Made by a program: the position numbers and the translations under genes. The notes below the pieces were generated by a model. It was given only the letters and a program-made list of their open reading frames with translations, was not told the DNA's origin and did not search any database. This document shows positions 48,722-59,692 of a stretch of 64,000 nt of DNA, one piece after another (the first letter of the stretch is position 1; each line of letters begins with the position of its first letter). This DNA is from Orientallactaga sibirica (Eukaryota > Chordata > Mammalia > Rodentia > Dipodidae): positions 20,879,001-20,943,000 of the forward strand of contig JAEOAD010000029.1 in assembly GCA_036365145.1 (NCBI GenBank), given 5' to 3'.

Positions 48722-48728
48722 TATAAAA
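48722..48728 (+). promoter_or_regulatory. Candidate TATA box of the intact REG3-like gene
   Basis: TATAAAA, about 50 bases before the position where the exon 1 donor sits in the duplicate at 59379. Position fits a short noncoding exon 1, as is usual for REG genes. No transcript data, so this is inference from motif and alignment. Confidence 0.4.
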
Positions 48729-49087
48729 CTTCAGGGATTACTGCCCTGCTAATACATTCCAGTTAACTAACAGTTGAAAGTGGGTGGTAAAAATAATCAA
48801 AATCCCTGACAAAGGTTTCACCTCTCCAATTACAAGAGAAGGTGAGGAAGGTCCTACCCTCCCAGAATATGAGAATCTCAGACTGAACGAGGGCTGCCCT
48901 GGAGCTCTCACAGAATAGAATATGGATTCCCCATGTCATTCTAGAACACAGAAAAGAGGAATGGAAACAGTATTGCTTTATCCTCCCAAGACACAAAAAA
49001 GATTGAAAGGAGCTGTGTCTTTATAGAAGTCCTTTCTCTCTCCACTTACATCACAGGGAATCTGACGGTTCCTGACTCATAGACAGG

Positions 49088-51409
49088 ATGCTACGTCTCA
49101 TGGCGAAGCCCACTGCATCCATGATGCTGCTCTGCTCCCTGATGGTCCTATCTCAAGAACAAGGTGAGATTTTTTTCTTTTTTGCTTGTATACCTGAATT
49201 TCCTGTGACTGTTCACAGTGAAGAAATAGAGGAAGACTCCTGAATTCCTCAATTAGCAATGGTGTGGATCATCTCATACAGGCAAAACTGTCTGTGATAC
49301 CTCACACCACCATACGACCTTCCCTTTCCTCTGGTTAACAGGAATAGGTAGTACAACACAAGCATGCGAGGACTTTCCATTCTGACAGAAAGGTCATTTA
49401 TGTCAGGAAGGAGTGAAGAATGGGGATGCACTGACAAAATTGTCAGACATGTATGAGCAAATTAATCAATAATAGGAAAAAAAAGCAAAGAAAGGGTTAA
49501 ATAAGAGGAAGTGCTCCCTACATAGGTTGTCTATTTAAATACGAAAGATTTCTAAAATTTGTTGAAACATGGGAGGCAGATAAAATTTTGTATTCATTAA
49601 AAGTATGAGGGCTGGCGAGATGGCTTAGCAGTTAAGACACCAACCTGCTAAGCCTAAGAATGCTGGGTCAATCTCCAGGTCCCACTTTAGCCAGATGCAA
49701 AGTTACACAAGGGTACTCACAGATCTGGAGTTCCTTCACAGTGGCTTAGATGCTGCTGACATGCCCATTTTCTAGCTGTCTCCCTCTCCTCTCTCTCTCT
49801 CTTTCTGTGTGTGTGTGTCTCTCTCTCCAAAAAAACAAATGTATGAGACTTCCAAATATATTCTGAACTTTATCAGATACAAACCCTGCTCATCATTTGA
49901 CTCCAAACATCCGTTCTCTGTCTCTTTTCCTGGGGTGAAGAGGAACAGTATGATCCATCTTTTCCAATCCTCCGCTGTATCAAGGGCTCCCAGGCCATGG
50001 CCTCACGCTGCTATGCCCTGTATACCACACCAAAATCCTGGCGTGAAGCAGAGGTGAGTGCTAACTGGCAGGGTTGAGGACAATAGTGGGTTGTACATGG
50101 GGTGGGAGGCACAGTAGAAAGGCATCAAATTTTCCTGGTTCCATGGCAACCAGAGAAAAGATTCTATCATTTACAATGTCCCACTCTCACCTAATCTGCC
50201 CTGCAATTATCCATTAATCTACTGAGAACTCTGTGTTTGCTCACACAGGTGGCCTGCCAGAAGTGGCCTTCAGGCCACCTTGTTTCATTGCAGAATGGAG
50301 CTGAGGCTTTCTACGTGTCCACTTTGGTGAAGAGCAGTGTACAGCACTACCAAAACATCTGGATTGGGATCCATGACCCTTCAATGGTGTGACTTCACCT
50401 TTTTATCTCTGTTACCTCTCTAGTGGCTTTTCTCACCCAAGCCAATCCTTGCTACTCTAGATGAAGAACCCAAAGAAGGCACACAGCTCAGATGATGGGT
50501 GCCATTTAGGGCACAAGGATCTCCTCATGGAAAGATGAGGAACTGAGCTTGTGGTTGTGCCTCGTGTCAACTTTACAAATGTCTCTATTGAATCCTTAGT
50601 CATCTATTCTATGAGACTGAGGATGTTTATGATTCCGAGGGAATCTTAAATGAAGAGATCTATATTTTCCTTTACAGCATTAATAATATGATTGAGGTTT
50701 ATATTACAAACTCACAACCTTCTCAGTCAACAAGCAACATATTATCTGAGGGGCTCTAAAAGGCTTATAATTTAGCAAGGCATTTGATGTCAGATGTGAG
50801 ATGTTAAGGTTTGAATTTTATAGTCAAGGGAGCTCTGGGAAGCATGTAACCCTATCTGCACATATAATTACATGAGACTGCTTGTCATTATAAGCAGTTC
50901 TGACTAACGGATCCAAGAAAGCTTCAGTGGTCATTCTCATCCCGTGGCTGTATCCTATATAGGGACATGAATTGGGTGACAATCGATGGAAATGGAGCAG
51001 CAATGAGGAAGTGCATTATTTTAACTGGGAACAGATTCCTTCCGCTGTTCACGACCGCAGTTACTGTGGTACTCTGACAGAAGAGGCAGGTATGATAAAG
51101 GAGAACACCTCTATCCACCCTTAATCACTTCTCATCTGTGCATGGGCCTCCACTTTCACTATTCTTCACGGCTAGGGAATGCAACATGCATTGTTTTTCT
51201 CCCTTCTCCTTTGCCCTCCCTGGACTGGCACCCAGGTGAAAATGAGGGAGAATCTTAAAGTCTAGATCAGAATCTTTGATGCTCCTTCATTCAGAACATC
51301 AGATCCAACTGACTTCTCTGTTTCCCTTTCTGTGTCCCCAGATTACCTGAAGTGGATGAAGTTTCACTGTGAAATCGCATTACCATATGTTTGCCAATTT
51401 AGGCACTGA
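49088..51409 (+). CDS. Reg3: REG3-like secreted C-type lectin, intact, 5 coding exons
   Basis: Coding exons: 49088-49163, 49941-50053, 50249-50386, 50963-51089, 51342-51409, summing to 522 nt (173 codons plus stop), close to the usual 174-175 residues of REG3. Exon 2 encodes a signal peptide (MLRLMAKPTASMMLLCSLMV, then LSQEQ). Exon 3 gives an acidic prosegment and the first two cysteines (LRCIKGS, SRCYALY). Exon 4 reads VACQKWPSGHLVS to IWIGIHDPSM. Exon 5 has WKWSSNEEVHYFNWE and YCGTL. Exon 6 ends with CEIALPYVCQFRH. All six family cysteines are present. REG3 proteins are gut and pancreas secreted lectins; several bind peptidoglycan and kill Gram-positive bacteria, and the family is induced by IL-6/STAT3 or IL-22. 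Odd points: the ancestral exon 3 acceptor AG is GG and the next AG, six bases on, keeps the frame; the EPN loop is ELG; the prosegment-cleavage Arg is Ile. Family assignment is firm; expression and the exact paralog are not known. Confidence 0.88.
49607..49835 (+). mobile_element. tRNA/ID-like SINE in intron 2 of the intact REG3-like gene
   Basis: GGGCTGGCGAGATGGCTTAGC start, single CAATCTCCAGGTCCC box, CT and GT tracts. Short target duplication GTATGAG. Confidence 0.9.
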
Positions 51410-51593
51410 GTGGGACCCTGCAGCACATGCTTACCTACCTAGGTCAAGGTGCTTTAGAAGACTGACCTGGAAAACAGTTCTCCTCTCAACACACCAGATT
51501 CATCTTTCAAATCTTCTCCTCTTCCTACCCCCCTCGGTCATTTTAGTCCCTTCTTTCAATTTTGTGGAACAAGTTCTATGATCACAAAATAGA

Positions 51594-51599
51594 ATTAAA
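51594..51599 (+). terminator. Poly(A) signal ATTAAA of the intact REG3-like gene
   Basis: ATTAAA, 185 bases after the stop codon; no AATAAA is closer. A usual 3' UTR length for REG genes. Confidence 0.5.
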
Positions 51600-51666
51600 A
51601 TTTATGCATGCATGGTCTTAAATTCTGTTCATATAGTAAATCAAATGTAAGAAAAGAGATTATCAG

Positions 51667-51876
51667 GGCTGGAGAGAGGGCTTAATGGTAAAGGCACTTT
51701 TCTGCATAGCCAAAGGATCCAGGTATGATTCCTCAAATACCCAGGTAAAGCCATATGGACAAGGTGGCACATGCATCTGGAGTTTGTTTTCAGTGGCTAG
51801 AGGCCCTGGAGTGCCCATTCTCTCTACCTTCGTATATATATTCTGCCTTTCTCTCATATAAATAAAATAATAAAAG
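51667..51876 (+). mobile_element. tRNA/ID-like SINE just 3' of the intact gene
   Basis: GGGCTGGAGAGAGGGCTTAATGG start; AAATAAAATAAT tail; target duplication AAGAGATTATCAG on both sides. Confidence 0.9.
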
Positions 51877-53759
51877 AGATTATCAGAGGTAGATTTTTTA
51901 GAAAGACATTACTATATGACTTCTGTTTTCTATAAAACTGACACGTGAAAAAATAAGAAAAAGGAACAAGCAAGACAAAGCATGGCATGTTTAATGTAAT
52001 TAACACTGGAATTGCCTTGTCAAATTTTTTCAAAGCACGTTTCTGAAACTGCACTGTATAGGAAATCAATAGGACCACTGGAGTATGCAAAGATATTAAA
52101 TTCCCATATGGGAAAATACCCATACATTCAGTGTATAGCATCTCCAGGAGAAATGCATTTATTACAGAAGGAGACAACTTTCAACAGGAGGTGATGGAGG
52201 GCAAGAGAAGAAATACATTACGCATGTATAAAATTTATCCATAAATAAATTTTAATTTGTGCCCAAAAAACAGATTAACACATAACAAGTATTCACTTTA
52301 CAAAGCATCTACTACATGATTCAGTAATTTGTAGAATTCAGAATTTGTAGAATATGGTTACTAGAAATTACTAGCAATGGGTTTATACTGTATTTAAACT
52401 ACTTCATCTTTTAATTTTAACAAAAATACTTGTTTGCAAAAATTCCAAAATTCAATTTTTTAAAAAAATTCATTACTGATTCAATTAAAAGTTTAAATTT
52501 TTAGATCTTTTATGTAGATGATATCCGTCTCTATGTCCCCACAGAAGAAGCTTTACAAGAAAGTTGAAAGGTGTTTCTCAACTCTCCAGAAGATAGGTTT
52601 TCAGTTTAAGGTAAACTCTGCCAGAACACTGTGAAATATGTGGGGTTGTTTTTGTCAGAGGAGACTAGGGAATTACATGATGTAAAACAAAACCATAAAA
52701 GCCATTCTCTCCTACCTATTCCCTAAGACTCTCAAATGACATAGGGCTTCTTTGGAAGTCACAGATGTGGTGATGATGTATGCAAGTAGGGTATTTCTGA
52801 ACAGGCAGAAGTATCAGGAGTTTGAGCCCAGTTTGCCTCCAACCAACAATTATAGTAGTTTTCTTAATTCCAGAGGTTACCAAATTGATGATGCATCAGA
52901 CCTCTTATACACTGAGGTACATTGATGGCTGGCAATTGCCTCCTAATATATCAGGCAGCCTGTAGTAGGGACCTGCTATTCACATAAGAATAGTTTCCTC
53001 CCTAAATCCAGTTTACCTTCCTCCCAGAAGGAGGAGGAAACACAGACCACAGCTGGAAAGAAACAATCTCTCACAGTTTTACTGCATGAAAAGATTTTAC
53101 AAGGACCCCTTTAAAAAAATCCAGAATAGACTCTGTTTTGCAGATGGAAGATCCTTTGCAGAAAAAGGAACCTACAACCTGACTATGTAATAGTCACCCC
53201 AACCAGGAAAACTGAAGGTGCACCTTCCCTCTAGGCACTAATGCTCAGGTAGCAGAGCTTGTGGTTCTTACATGGGCACTAGAGGTAAACAGAAATTAGA
53301 GAGGGTCAATATTCACACCAATTCTAAATATGCCTTCCTGGTTCTCCATGCTCATGCCAGTATTTAAGAAGAGAAGCATTCTGCAGTCTTTCTTCCTTCT
53401 GAAGCTGCAGTAATGCACTGCAAAGGGCATGAAAAGGGGCAAGATGAAACTACAGAGGGGAACAGCTTGCCTCACCAGGCCACCTAGGACACTGCTAAGA
53501 GTCTCCTTCCCTCAGAGTTAGTGGAAACACCCCTAGATTGAGAAGCTGGTCTGAAAAAAAAATATCTCACTATTCCCAAGTGGAGAAAGAATGGGCCTTA
53601 TGTAGGGCCATGCCTTAAAACCTATTGGGTGCATCCAAACAGAGAAAATAAAGTTGCTCTTGTGTGAGGTGACTCAATGGAAAATTCTTACAACAGAGGT
53701 GTTGTAGGAGACTGAGGGGAAACCTAGCTTCTTTCAATTAGTGACAGAAGCCCAACAAG
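51877..53759. other. No recognised feature
   Basis: Left part AT-rich; right part (52.5-53.7 kb) may belong to the ERV material that follows. No gene seen. Confidence 0.4.
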
Positions 53760-54758
53760 GAAACAGATGCTCCCCCACCTTGGCAGGAATGGAATCCTTG
53801 TCTGATCTAAACTCATCTGTAACAGCTGCAATGCCCCTGCGACCCATATTCTAGCAAACTACCCAGCTTGGGCCTTCAGTTCCCACGTGGATGGCCTTGG
53901 AATCTTCCCTTCAAATCTATAAACCAATCAGGTGTTCTCTTTGCATACTTCAATTTGAGGAAAGAATCCATCTTAACTGACTATATAAACCTGTCCCTGC
54001 TCTTCTCTGCCTCTGTTATTCCTCATCCTACTCTGCAATCTCTGCTTGGAATCACGTGAGTGGCTTTTCCTGTTCCCCGCCTCCCCACACACAACTAGCT
54101 TGGCTGGGGGGGGGGCGTGAATGAAACACAGTAATGCTTTTTGGTGTGGGTAATTTTCTGTTTGCCTCTGCTTTATACTTTGGGGTAACTTCTCACTTTA
54201 ATTAAGTTTGATTTTCCATGTGTGTCGTGATCTCCCCTGTGTGTACTTTCCTTTCGCTCTAGAGCTATCATGTTGTTACTTTCTCTCACCTCGGTGCCTG
54301 TTACCTTTGTCATTTTCTCTAAATTCAGAGCAACCATGGGTACAACTCTCTTAACCACCCATTTCTCACTGCCTGGCACTCTCTTCTCTTCTCAAACCAT
54401 CGCCACTTTTAACTTCCATGGGGAAATCCAGATGGATGCTGTGCCTCCCATACATGATTCCATTGAATCTCTCTACATAGGTTTTATCTCCCACATGCTT
54501 AGGGCTCTGCTCCAGCCTCTGTAAATAAAGACACTCATAGACTATACCATGCCTTCCACTTGAGTGCATGTTTCCCACTTTCCAGGTGCTTGTGACTCTG
54601 CTCTAGGCCTTCTTACCAGATCCAAATTTCCCTTAAATAAACCCACAATTTGTGAATTCCCCCTAAATAAAGTCAATAATTTATAATCCATCCTTTTTGA
54701 GTTTATTTTTATCTTTGTTAAAAAATAAGACAGGACCTAAATTTGATTTTCATAAATG
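53760..54758 (+). mobile_element. ERV LTR-like sequence
   Basis: TATA-like ACTATATAAACC near 53980 is followed by TCTCTGCCTCTGTTATTCC and, much further on, AATAAA-rich DNA (54635-54670); a primer-binding-site-like element follows. The 5' edge is not defined. No gag or pol reading frame was recognised downstream. Confidence 0.45.
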
Positions 54759-54776
54759 TGGGGAACTCATCTGGAA
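54759..54776 (+). promoter_or_regulatory. Probable retroviral primer-binding site (tRNA-Pro type)
   Basis: TGGGGAACTCATCTGGAA resembles the tRNA-Pro binding site of gammaretrovirus-like ERVs, with a few mismatches, and is followed by ACCCC. It lies just after the LTR-like segment, as expected. Confidence 0.4.
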
Positions 54777-55499
54777 CCCCAAAATCCTGCATCAATATCA
54801 GGAATTTAATCTACTTTAGATTTTGTTAGTTTCAACATGAACAATTTCTATGTTATTAACTGAAATTGGTTGTAAAAAATTATCTCCAGGTTAGGTGTGC
54901 ATAAGATTAGACATTATATCTCCCTTTAAGTAGATGTGCTTTGCATAAGACAAAATATGATTAAATATGCACTTCATCTACACTTTTATTCAAGCCTAGT
55001 GTGAAAGTCTCAGTGTTCAGTAACTCTCCATAAATTTCAAAGTCAATGAGGATATCAATGTTTAAAGGGCAGCCAAGATTTTGGTCTGTCCCCAGGTCAA
55101 ACATGCCCCAGCAGACAACAGGGCATTTTTAGTGGATTCTACAGCTCTGGTAAGTCACCTTTCCTCTTGATCAGAAAGGTCATGGAGACCTAGAGATTGG
55201 TCTCTAATGAATGTTCAGAAGAGGGTCCAAACCAAAGAAAAGATCCTCAGTACTTCCAAGGGAAACCGCATGGTCAACCAGACCCTTGTTCATCCCAGCA
55301 GATGGCCTGAATGCTAAGCAATCATGAGGCTCTTCCAAGGTTCCTAAAAGTCTTTTCTAATGAGCTGCAAATGACTTGAAATATTTTGTCTTAAACCAGC
55401 AGCAGAGGAGTGTGGGTGTTTATTGTTTTCTGGGGTCGTTGGCCACCCCAGGCAAGGGAAAGAGAGTTGCGAAGAAGCAGGGTCCATCCTGGAGTAAAG

Positions 55500-56048
55500 G
55501 ATGAGTGTGACAATGAAGATGACAGGCAATTAACCCCTGGGAGACTGTCTGATGGGCAGCACTCCTTTATTCAATAGGGGAGTGGGTTTATAAACATTTG
55601 GGGAAGGTTGAGATGGCACATACAGAATATATGGCCATCGGATGCATAGTTCATGGGCTGTTATCTAAGTGGTGGAAGAAGTAGTAAATTCTATGCTGTG
55701 GGGGGAGGAGTTGAGAGAGAAGATAAGAGGAATGGCAGAAGGCTGTGACTTAAAAGGCTGTTGGGGGTGAGAGAGATGTTGGAGAGGTTACATGACTTCA
55801 CCCAAATAACGGTCTCTTTGGCAGCTAGCCACAATGTCAGGGACTGTGGGGGACATAGTCTGAGGTATGGAATTGTCAGAGCCTTTTGGGGTCCAGGGGG
55901 AGGACCTCCCCAGTTCTGCCCACTCTGGGTGATGACAGGGCACACTACAACCTACAACGTAGGGAAGGCCAGTCACCATTGCCAGGGACTCCTGATGATA
56001 GGGCCAGCTGCAACCCCACAGCCCAGGGTCCCCTGCCATGTCCAACAG
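55500..56048 (-). mobile_element. ERV LTR-like sequence, reverse
   Basis: On the minus strand it starts TGTTGGACATGGCAGGGG and carries TTTATAAACCC at about 55590, AATAAAGG some 15 bases later and CAGTCTCCCAGGGGTTAATT. The close TATA-to-AATAAA spacing is seen in short-R LTRs. No internal region recognised. The overlapping open frames of 80-120 codons are not conserved genes as far as I can tell. Confidence 0.45.
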
Positions 56049-56263
56049 TTCAGGCCAGCCTCCTCAGAATCCTGGCCCACTTTTAGCAATGCCCAACAGA
56101 AGAGTATTACCAGAAAGTAAACTCTCCCTTAAATGCTATGGGCAGCATAGCTGAAAATTTCCCTTTGTTATCCTGAGAGCTAAACAATGTGAGGACAGAA
56201 ATGGCAATGTTCATATAAAATTAATATGTTGAAAATATGTTCTTTGCTTAAAATTTTTCCATT

Positions 56264-56460
56264 GGGGCTGGAAGGATGGCTTAGTGGTTAAGGAATTTTC
56301 CTGCAAACCAAAGGACCCAGGTTTGATTCCCCAGGACCCACATTAGCCAGATGTACAAGAGGGCACATGTATCTGGAGTTCGTTTCCAGTGGCTGGAGGC
56401 CCTGGCATGCCCATTTTCTCTCTCTCTCTTCCTCTGTAAATATATAAATAAATAAATAAA
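56264..56460 (+). mobile_element. tRNA/ID-like SINE
   Basis: GGGGCTGGAAGGATGGCTTAG start, GATTCCCCAGGACCC, AAATAAATAAATAAAT tail; duplication of TTTTCCATT. Confidence 0.92.
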
Positions 56461-57038
56461 TTTTCCATTAAGTGAGAAATTTATTTTTAGTATCCTAAAT
56501 GTCGTTTTTAATGGAAAAAAGATATAAAGTACAAATTATATCAATTTCAGTTGTTTTAATTTCTCTTTGCAAAGTTTGCTTTGTTATATGGTATTGTTCA
56601 ATTTAATCATGTTTAACCATACAATTCATTTTCCTGGTTTAAGGAAAGGTTTTCAGTATTTAACTCTGTGTCTGAGGTAGATCATTTTCTCAGTCTTGCT
56701 AAAGATGTTTCTGTCCAAAACTTTTTATTGGAATTTTCATTATTGAGCCATGAAAGCTGAATATTGCTAATTTGTTTTTCTCTTTTTGAGATGACTATAT
56801 GTATATTGGTTAATCCATAATGCTGACTCATAAGAAAATCAATATCCCTATCACTAAACAACAACAATAATCACTTCACTGTCCTTCCTATATCTGCTGC
56901 ATGTCTCTTTCCTTTTGCTTCTGACATATTGGGGTATAGAGAAGCAATTCCATATTCCATCTGTGTTATATTATTTGAACCTTTAAATGACAAACTACTT
57001 AATATAGACTGAACTATAATGACAAGAAGGCAGAAACT

Positions 57039-57081
57039 ATCACTTCTCAGCCTTTTGGCTGGCTAAGATCAAGAGAAGAAT
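57039..57081 (+). ncRNA. U2 snRNA 5'-end retro-fragment (pseudogene)
   Basis: ATCACTTCTCAGCCTTTTGG followed by CTGGCTAAGATCAAG is the first ~32 bases of U2 snRNA with an extra GGCT, then a few unmatched bases. The flanks GCAGAAACT (57030-57038 and 57082-57090) form a perfect target duplication. Too short to be functional. Confidence 0.75.
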
Positions 57082-57318
57082 GCAGAAACTGTGACTTTGA
57101 CAAGTGTTTTTGTCTATCTAAAAAACTCATATTTACTTGTTTTTTTCTAATCAAAATCTAAGCTTGTTTCACATATTGAAATTAGTATATGCTTGCTTTA
57201 TATATTATTTTATTTCACTAAGTGATTACTGGGATAATAGTGTCATTTGTACTACAGAAATTCTCCCCTTCTGGACACTTGGTTGTATACGTGTGTAATA
57301 TAAAAACCTGTGCCTCGG

Positions 57319-57587
57319 GCTGGAGAGATGGCTTAGTGGCTAAGGCGCCTGCCTGTTAAGCCTAAGAATGCTGGTTCCAATGTCCAGCGGTTCCAATCTC
57401 CAGGTCCCACGTTTAGCCAGATGCAAAGTGACACAAGGGCGCCATGCTGCACTTGCCCACAAGGGGGCGCACACATCGGGATTTCGTTCACAGCAGCTGA
57501 GAGACTGCTGGCGCGCCCATTTCTGTCTCCCTCTTCCTGTCTATCTCTCTCCAAAAATAAATAAAAAGTAATAAAAAAAAAGTTTTT
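57319..57587 (+). mobile_element. tRNA/ID-like SINE, duplicated-box subtype
   Basis: GGGCTGGAGAGATGGCTTAG start; GGTTCCAAT(G/C)TCCAG twice (57373-57403); target duplication AAAACCTGTGCCT. Very similar to the copy at 47611. Confidence 0.93.
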
Positions 57588-58189
57588 AAAAAACCTGTGC
57601 CTATCCTATTAATTTTAGGTAACTGGTAGATAGCTTATCAGATAACTATATTTATTTCATATATACATTTGAAATAAAATATAGTCACATGTATATGTAA
57701 AGTAGGAATGTAAACATTTTTATTGTCTGTATGTAACTACATAGCCATAGGAACTTGAGAGGTGGCTCAGGCAGGGATTAAAGGCCCTTACTTGAAATAC
57801 ATAATTGTATACATTAAAACTGGAATTTAAAAATTATGTAATAATATAAGTTGTTTATTTTGTAAAATATTTCTTCAAAAACAATTGACATATTTTAAGT
57901 ACAGCAAAGTATGTCTGTTCCTTTTTCCAGGAAAAAAAAAAAAAAAGATTTTACATCAAAACAGTGAATTGCAACTTATTTTCCTCAATACAACCATTGC
58001 TGTCTAGTAAGAAGTTTTCTGATACAGAATATTGAAAGATATTTTAAAAAGGAATGAACTTTACTGTTATTTTTTATTCTCTGCTTAATATAGTTCAAGA
58101 GGAATTGACAATTAAAATATATCTTTTGTATTATTATGGTATCAAGGACACAGGTTAGAAACTATTAATTAGTACTAAAAGACCACTTA

Positions 58190-58952
58190 CCAAAGATTTG
58201 TTTGGCCTTCTCGCCACTAACGTCAGCACAAGTTAAATGAACAAGTAGAAATTTTTGGTGTAATTAAGAAAATCACAATGTAAAGCCATTCTGAGAGGAC
58301 GTAGGGACTTCAAGGGAGTATGATTTCAATCTGAGAGTATAAATCTAAGAAAAGAGGTAGAAAATTCAGAATTAGGAAAAACTGAGGGACTGTTTCTTAG
58401 ACACCATACATGTGTGAAGAGAAAGGAGATTCACTCAGTTTTTATCCTTGACATCTTGCCTATAATGCTGACTCAGAATGATTTCAGTCTTTCTTCAAGT
58501 CTTCTACAAAATGCAAACACCTACACATAGAAAAGGCCCTTTTCCATCCATGTAAGTTTTTAATATGAACTAAGAATTGATACTCACTATTATTTTACTT
58601 TTCTAACTAATCCAACTTTTACTTGTTAAGGTTTCTTACAGGACAACATACAAAGAAATATGCATGCACACATTGGGAGTGAATTCTTCCAGGCTGAACT
58701 ACAATGCACAGCACAAACTTATTTTCCTTATTTAAAAGCTGTGATAGGGCTGGAGAGATGGCTTAGTGGTTAAACGCTTGCCTATGAAGCCTAAGGACTC
58801 CAGTTTGAGGCTCGATTCTCCAGGACCCACGTAAGCCAGATGCGCAAGGGGGTACATGCATCTGGAGTTCATAAGCAGTGGCTGGAGGCCCTCCTGCACC
58901 CATTCTCCCTCTCTCTCCTTACCTGCCTATTTCTATATCTCTCTCTGTGAAA

Positions 58953-58999
<47 letters not shown>

Positions 59000-59692
59000 A
59001 TTATTGTTAAAAAAAGTTGTGATAGTTTCAAAATTTAGTATCAGTGTGATCTCTAACAGAATCTGATGCCATTTGCTGAGATCACTAGAGATATCTGGGA
59101 ATTAGTGGAAAAATTTTAAAGTTCATTCCTCACTGAGGACATACTTGGTCTAATAAGAGGCAAGGTAAGAGGCATCTCTTGTGGCCATACCCAGTCTTGG
59201 ATTAGGAGGTGTTTTGTGATACTATAATGAATATCCTTGCATTCTATGTCAAGTTCTACCTTCTGACCCTGACCTGCACAAGCATCCAGTGATGAATTTC
59301 AGTTTCCCTCCCACATATGCTCTAATTAAAACTCATTGTTTATTGCCTTGAAAAACTAATACAGATCTCTGCAAGACAGGTAAGTGTTAGCTGAAGTGCA
59401 CCAGACCCCTGGCAGGGGTCACATATCACATTACAGGAAAAGGAGAAGTCAGATCCCATCCTCACAGTCCTCACAAAACATGGAGATCTAAGACTCAGCA
59501 AAGGCTGTCCTGGGAGCTCTCAGGGGAAAGAGAATATGGATTCTCCATATCATACTATACTCCAGAAGAGAGGGATGGACCAAAATTAGTATATCAGCTC
59601 AGAGCTAGACAGAAATGACTGAAAGGAACCATGGTCTCTGTGTAAGTCCCATCACATTTCCTTCAGGGACATTGACTACACCTCACTCACAG
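58190..59692 (+). repeat. Segmental duplication of the REG3 upstream region
   Basis: Alignable by eye with 47030-49082: the block at 58215-58420 (GTCAGCACA, TAGAAATTTTT, AATCTGAG in order) matches 47060-47270, and 58660-59050 matches 48340-48500, interrupted by a SINE at 58748. The intron 1 tails also match. Spacing between the two units is about 10.6 kb. Confidence 0.65.
58748..59013 (+). mobile_element. tRNA/ID-like SINE with long AAAT tail
   Basis: GGCTGGAGAGATGGCTTAGTGG start; tail of about 12 AAAT units; duplication AAAAG(C/T)TGTGATAG. Absent at the matching site near 48.45 kb, so inserted after the REG3 duplication or lost there. Confidence 0.93.

Noticed and set aside
55761..56120. 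119-codon open frame and antisense frames
   Set aside because: Within the reverse LTR-like block; no domain, and several overlapping frames are open, as in GC-rich noncoding DNA.
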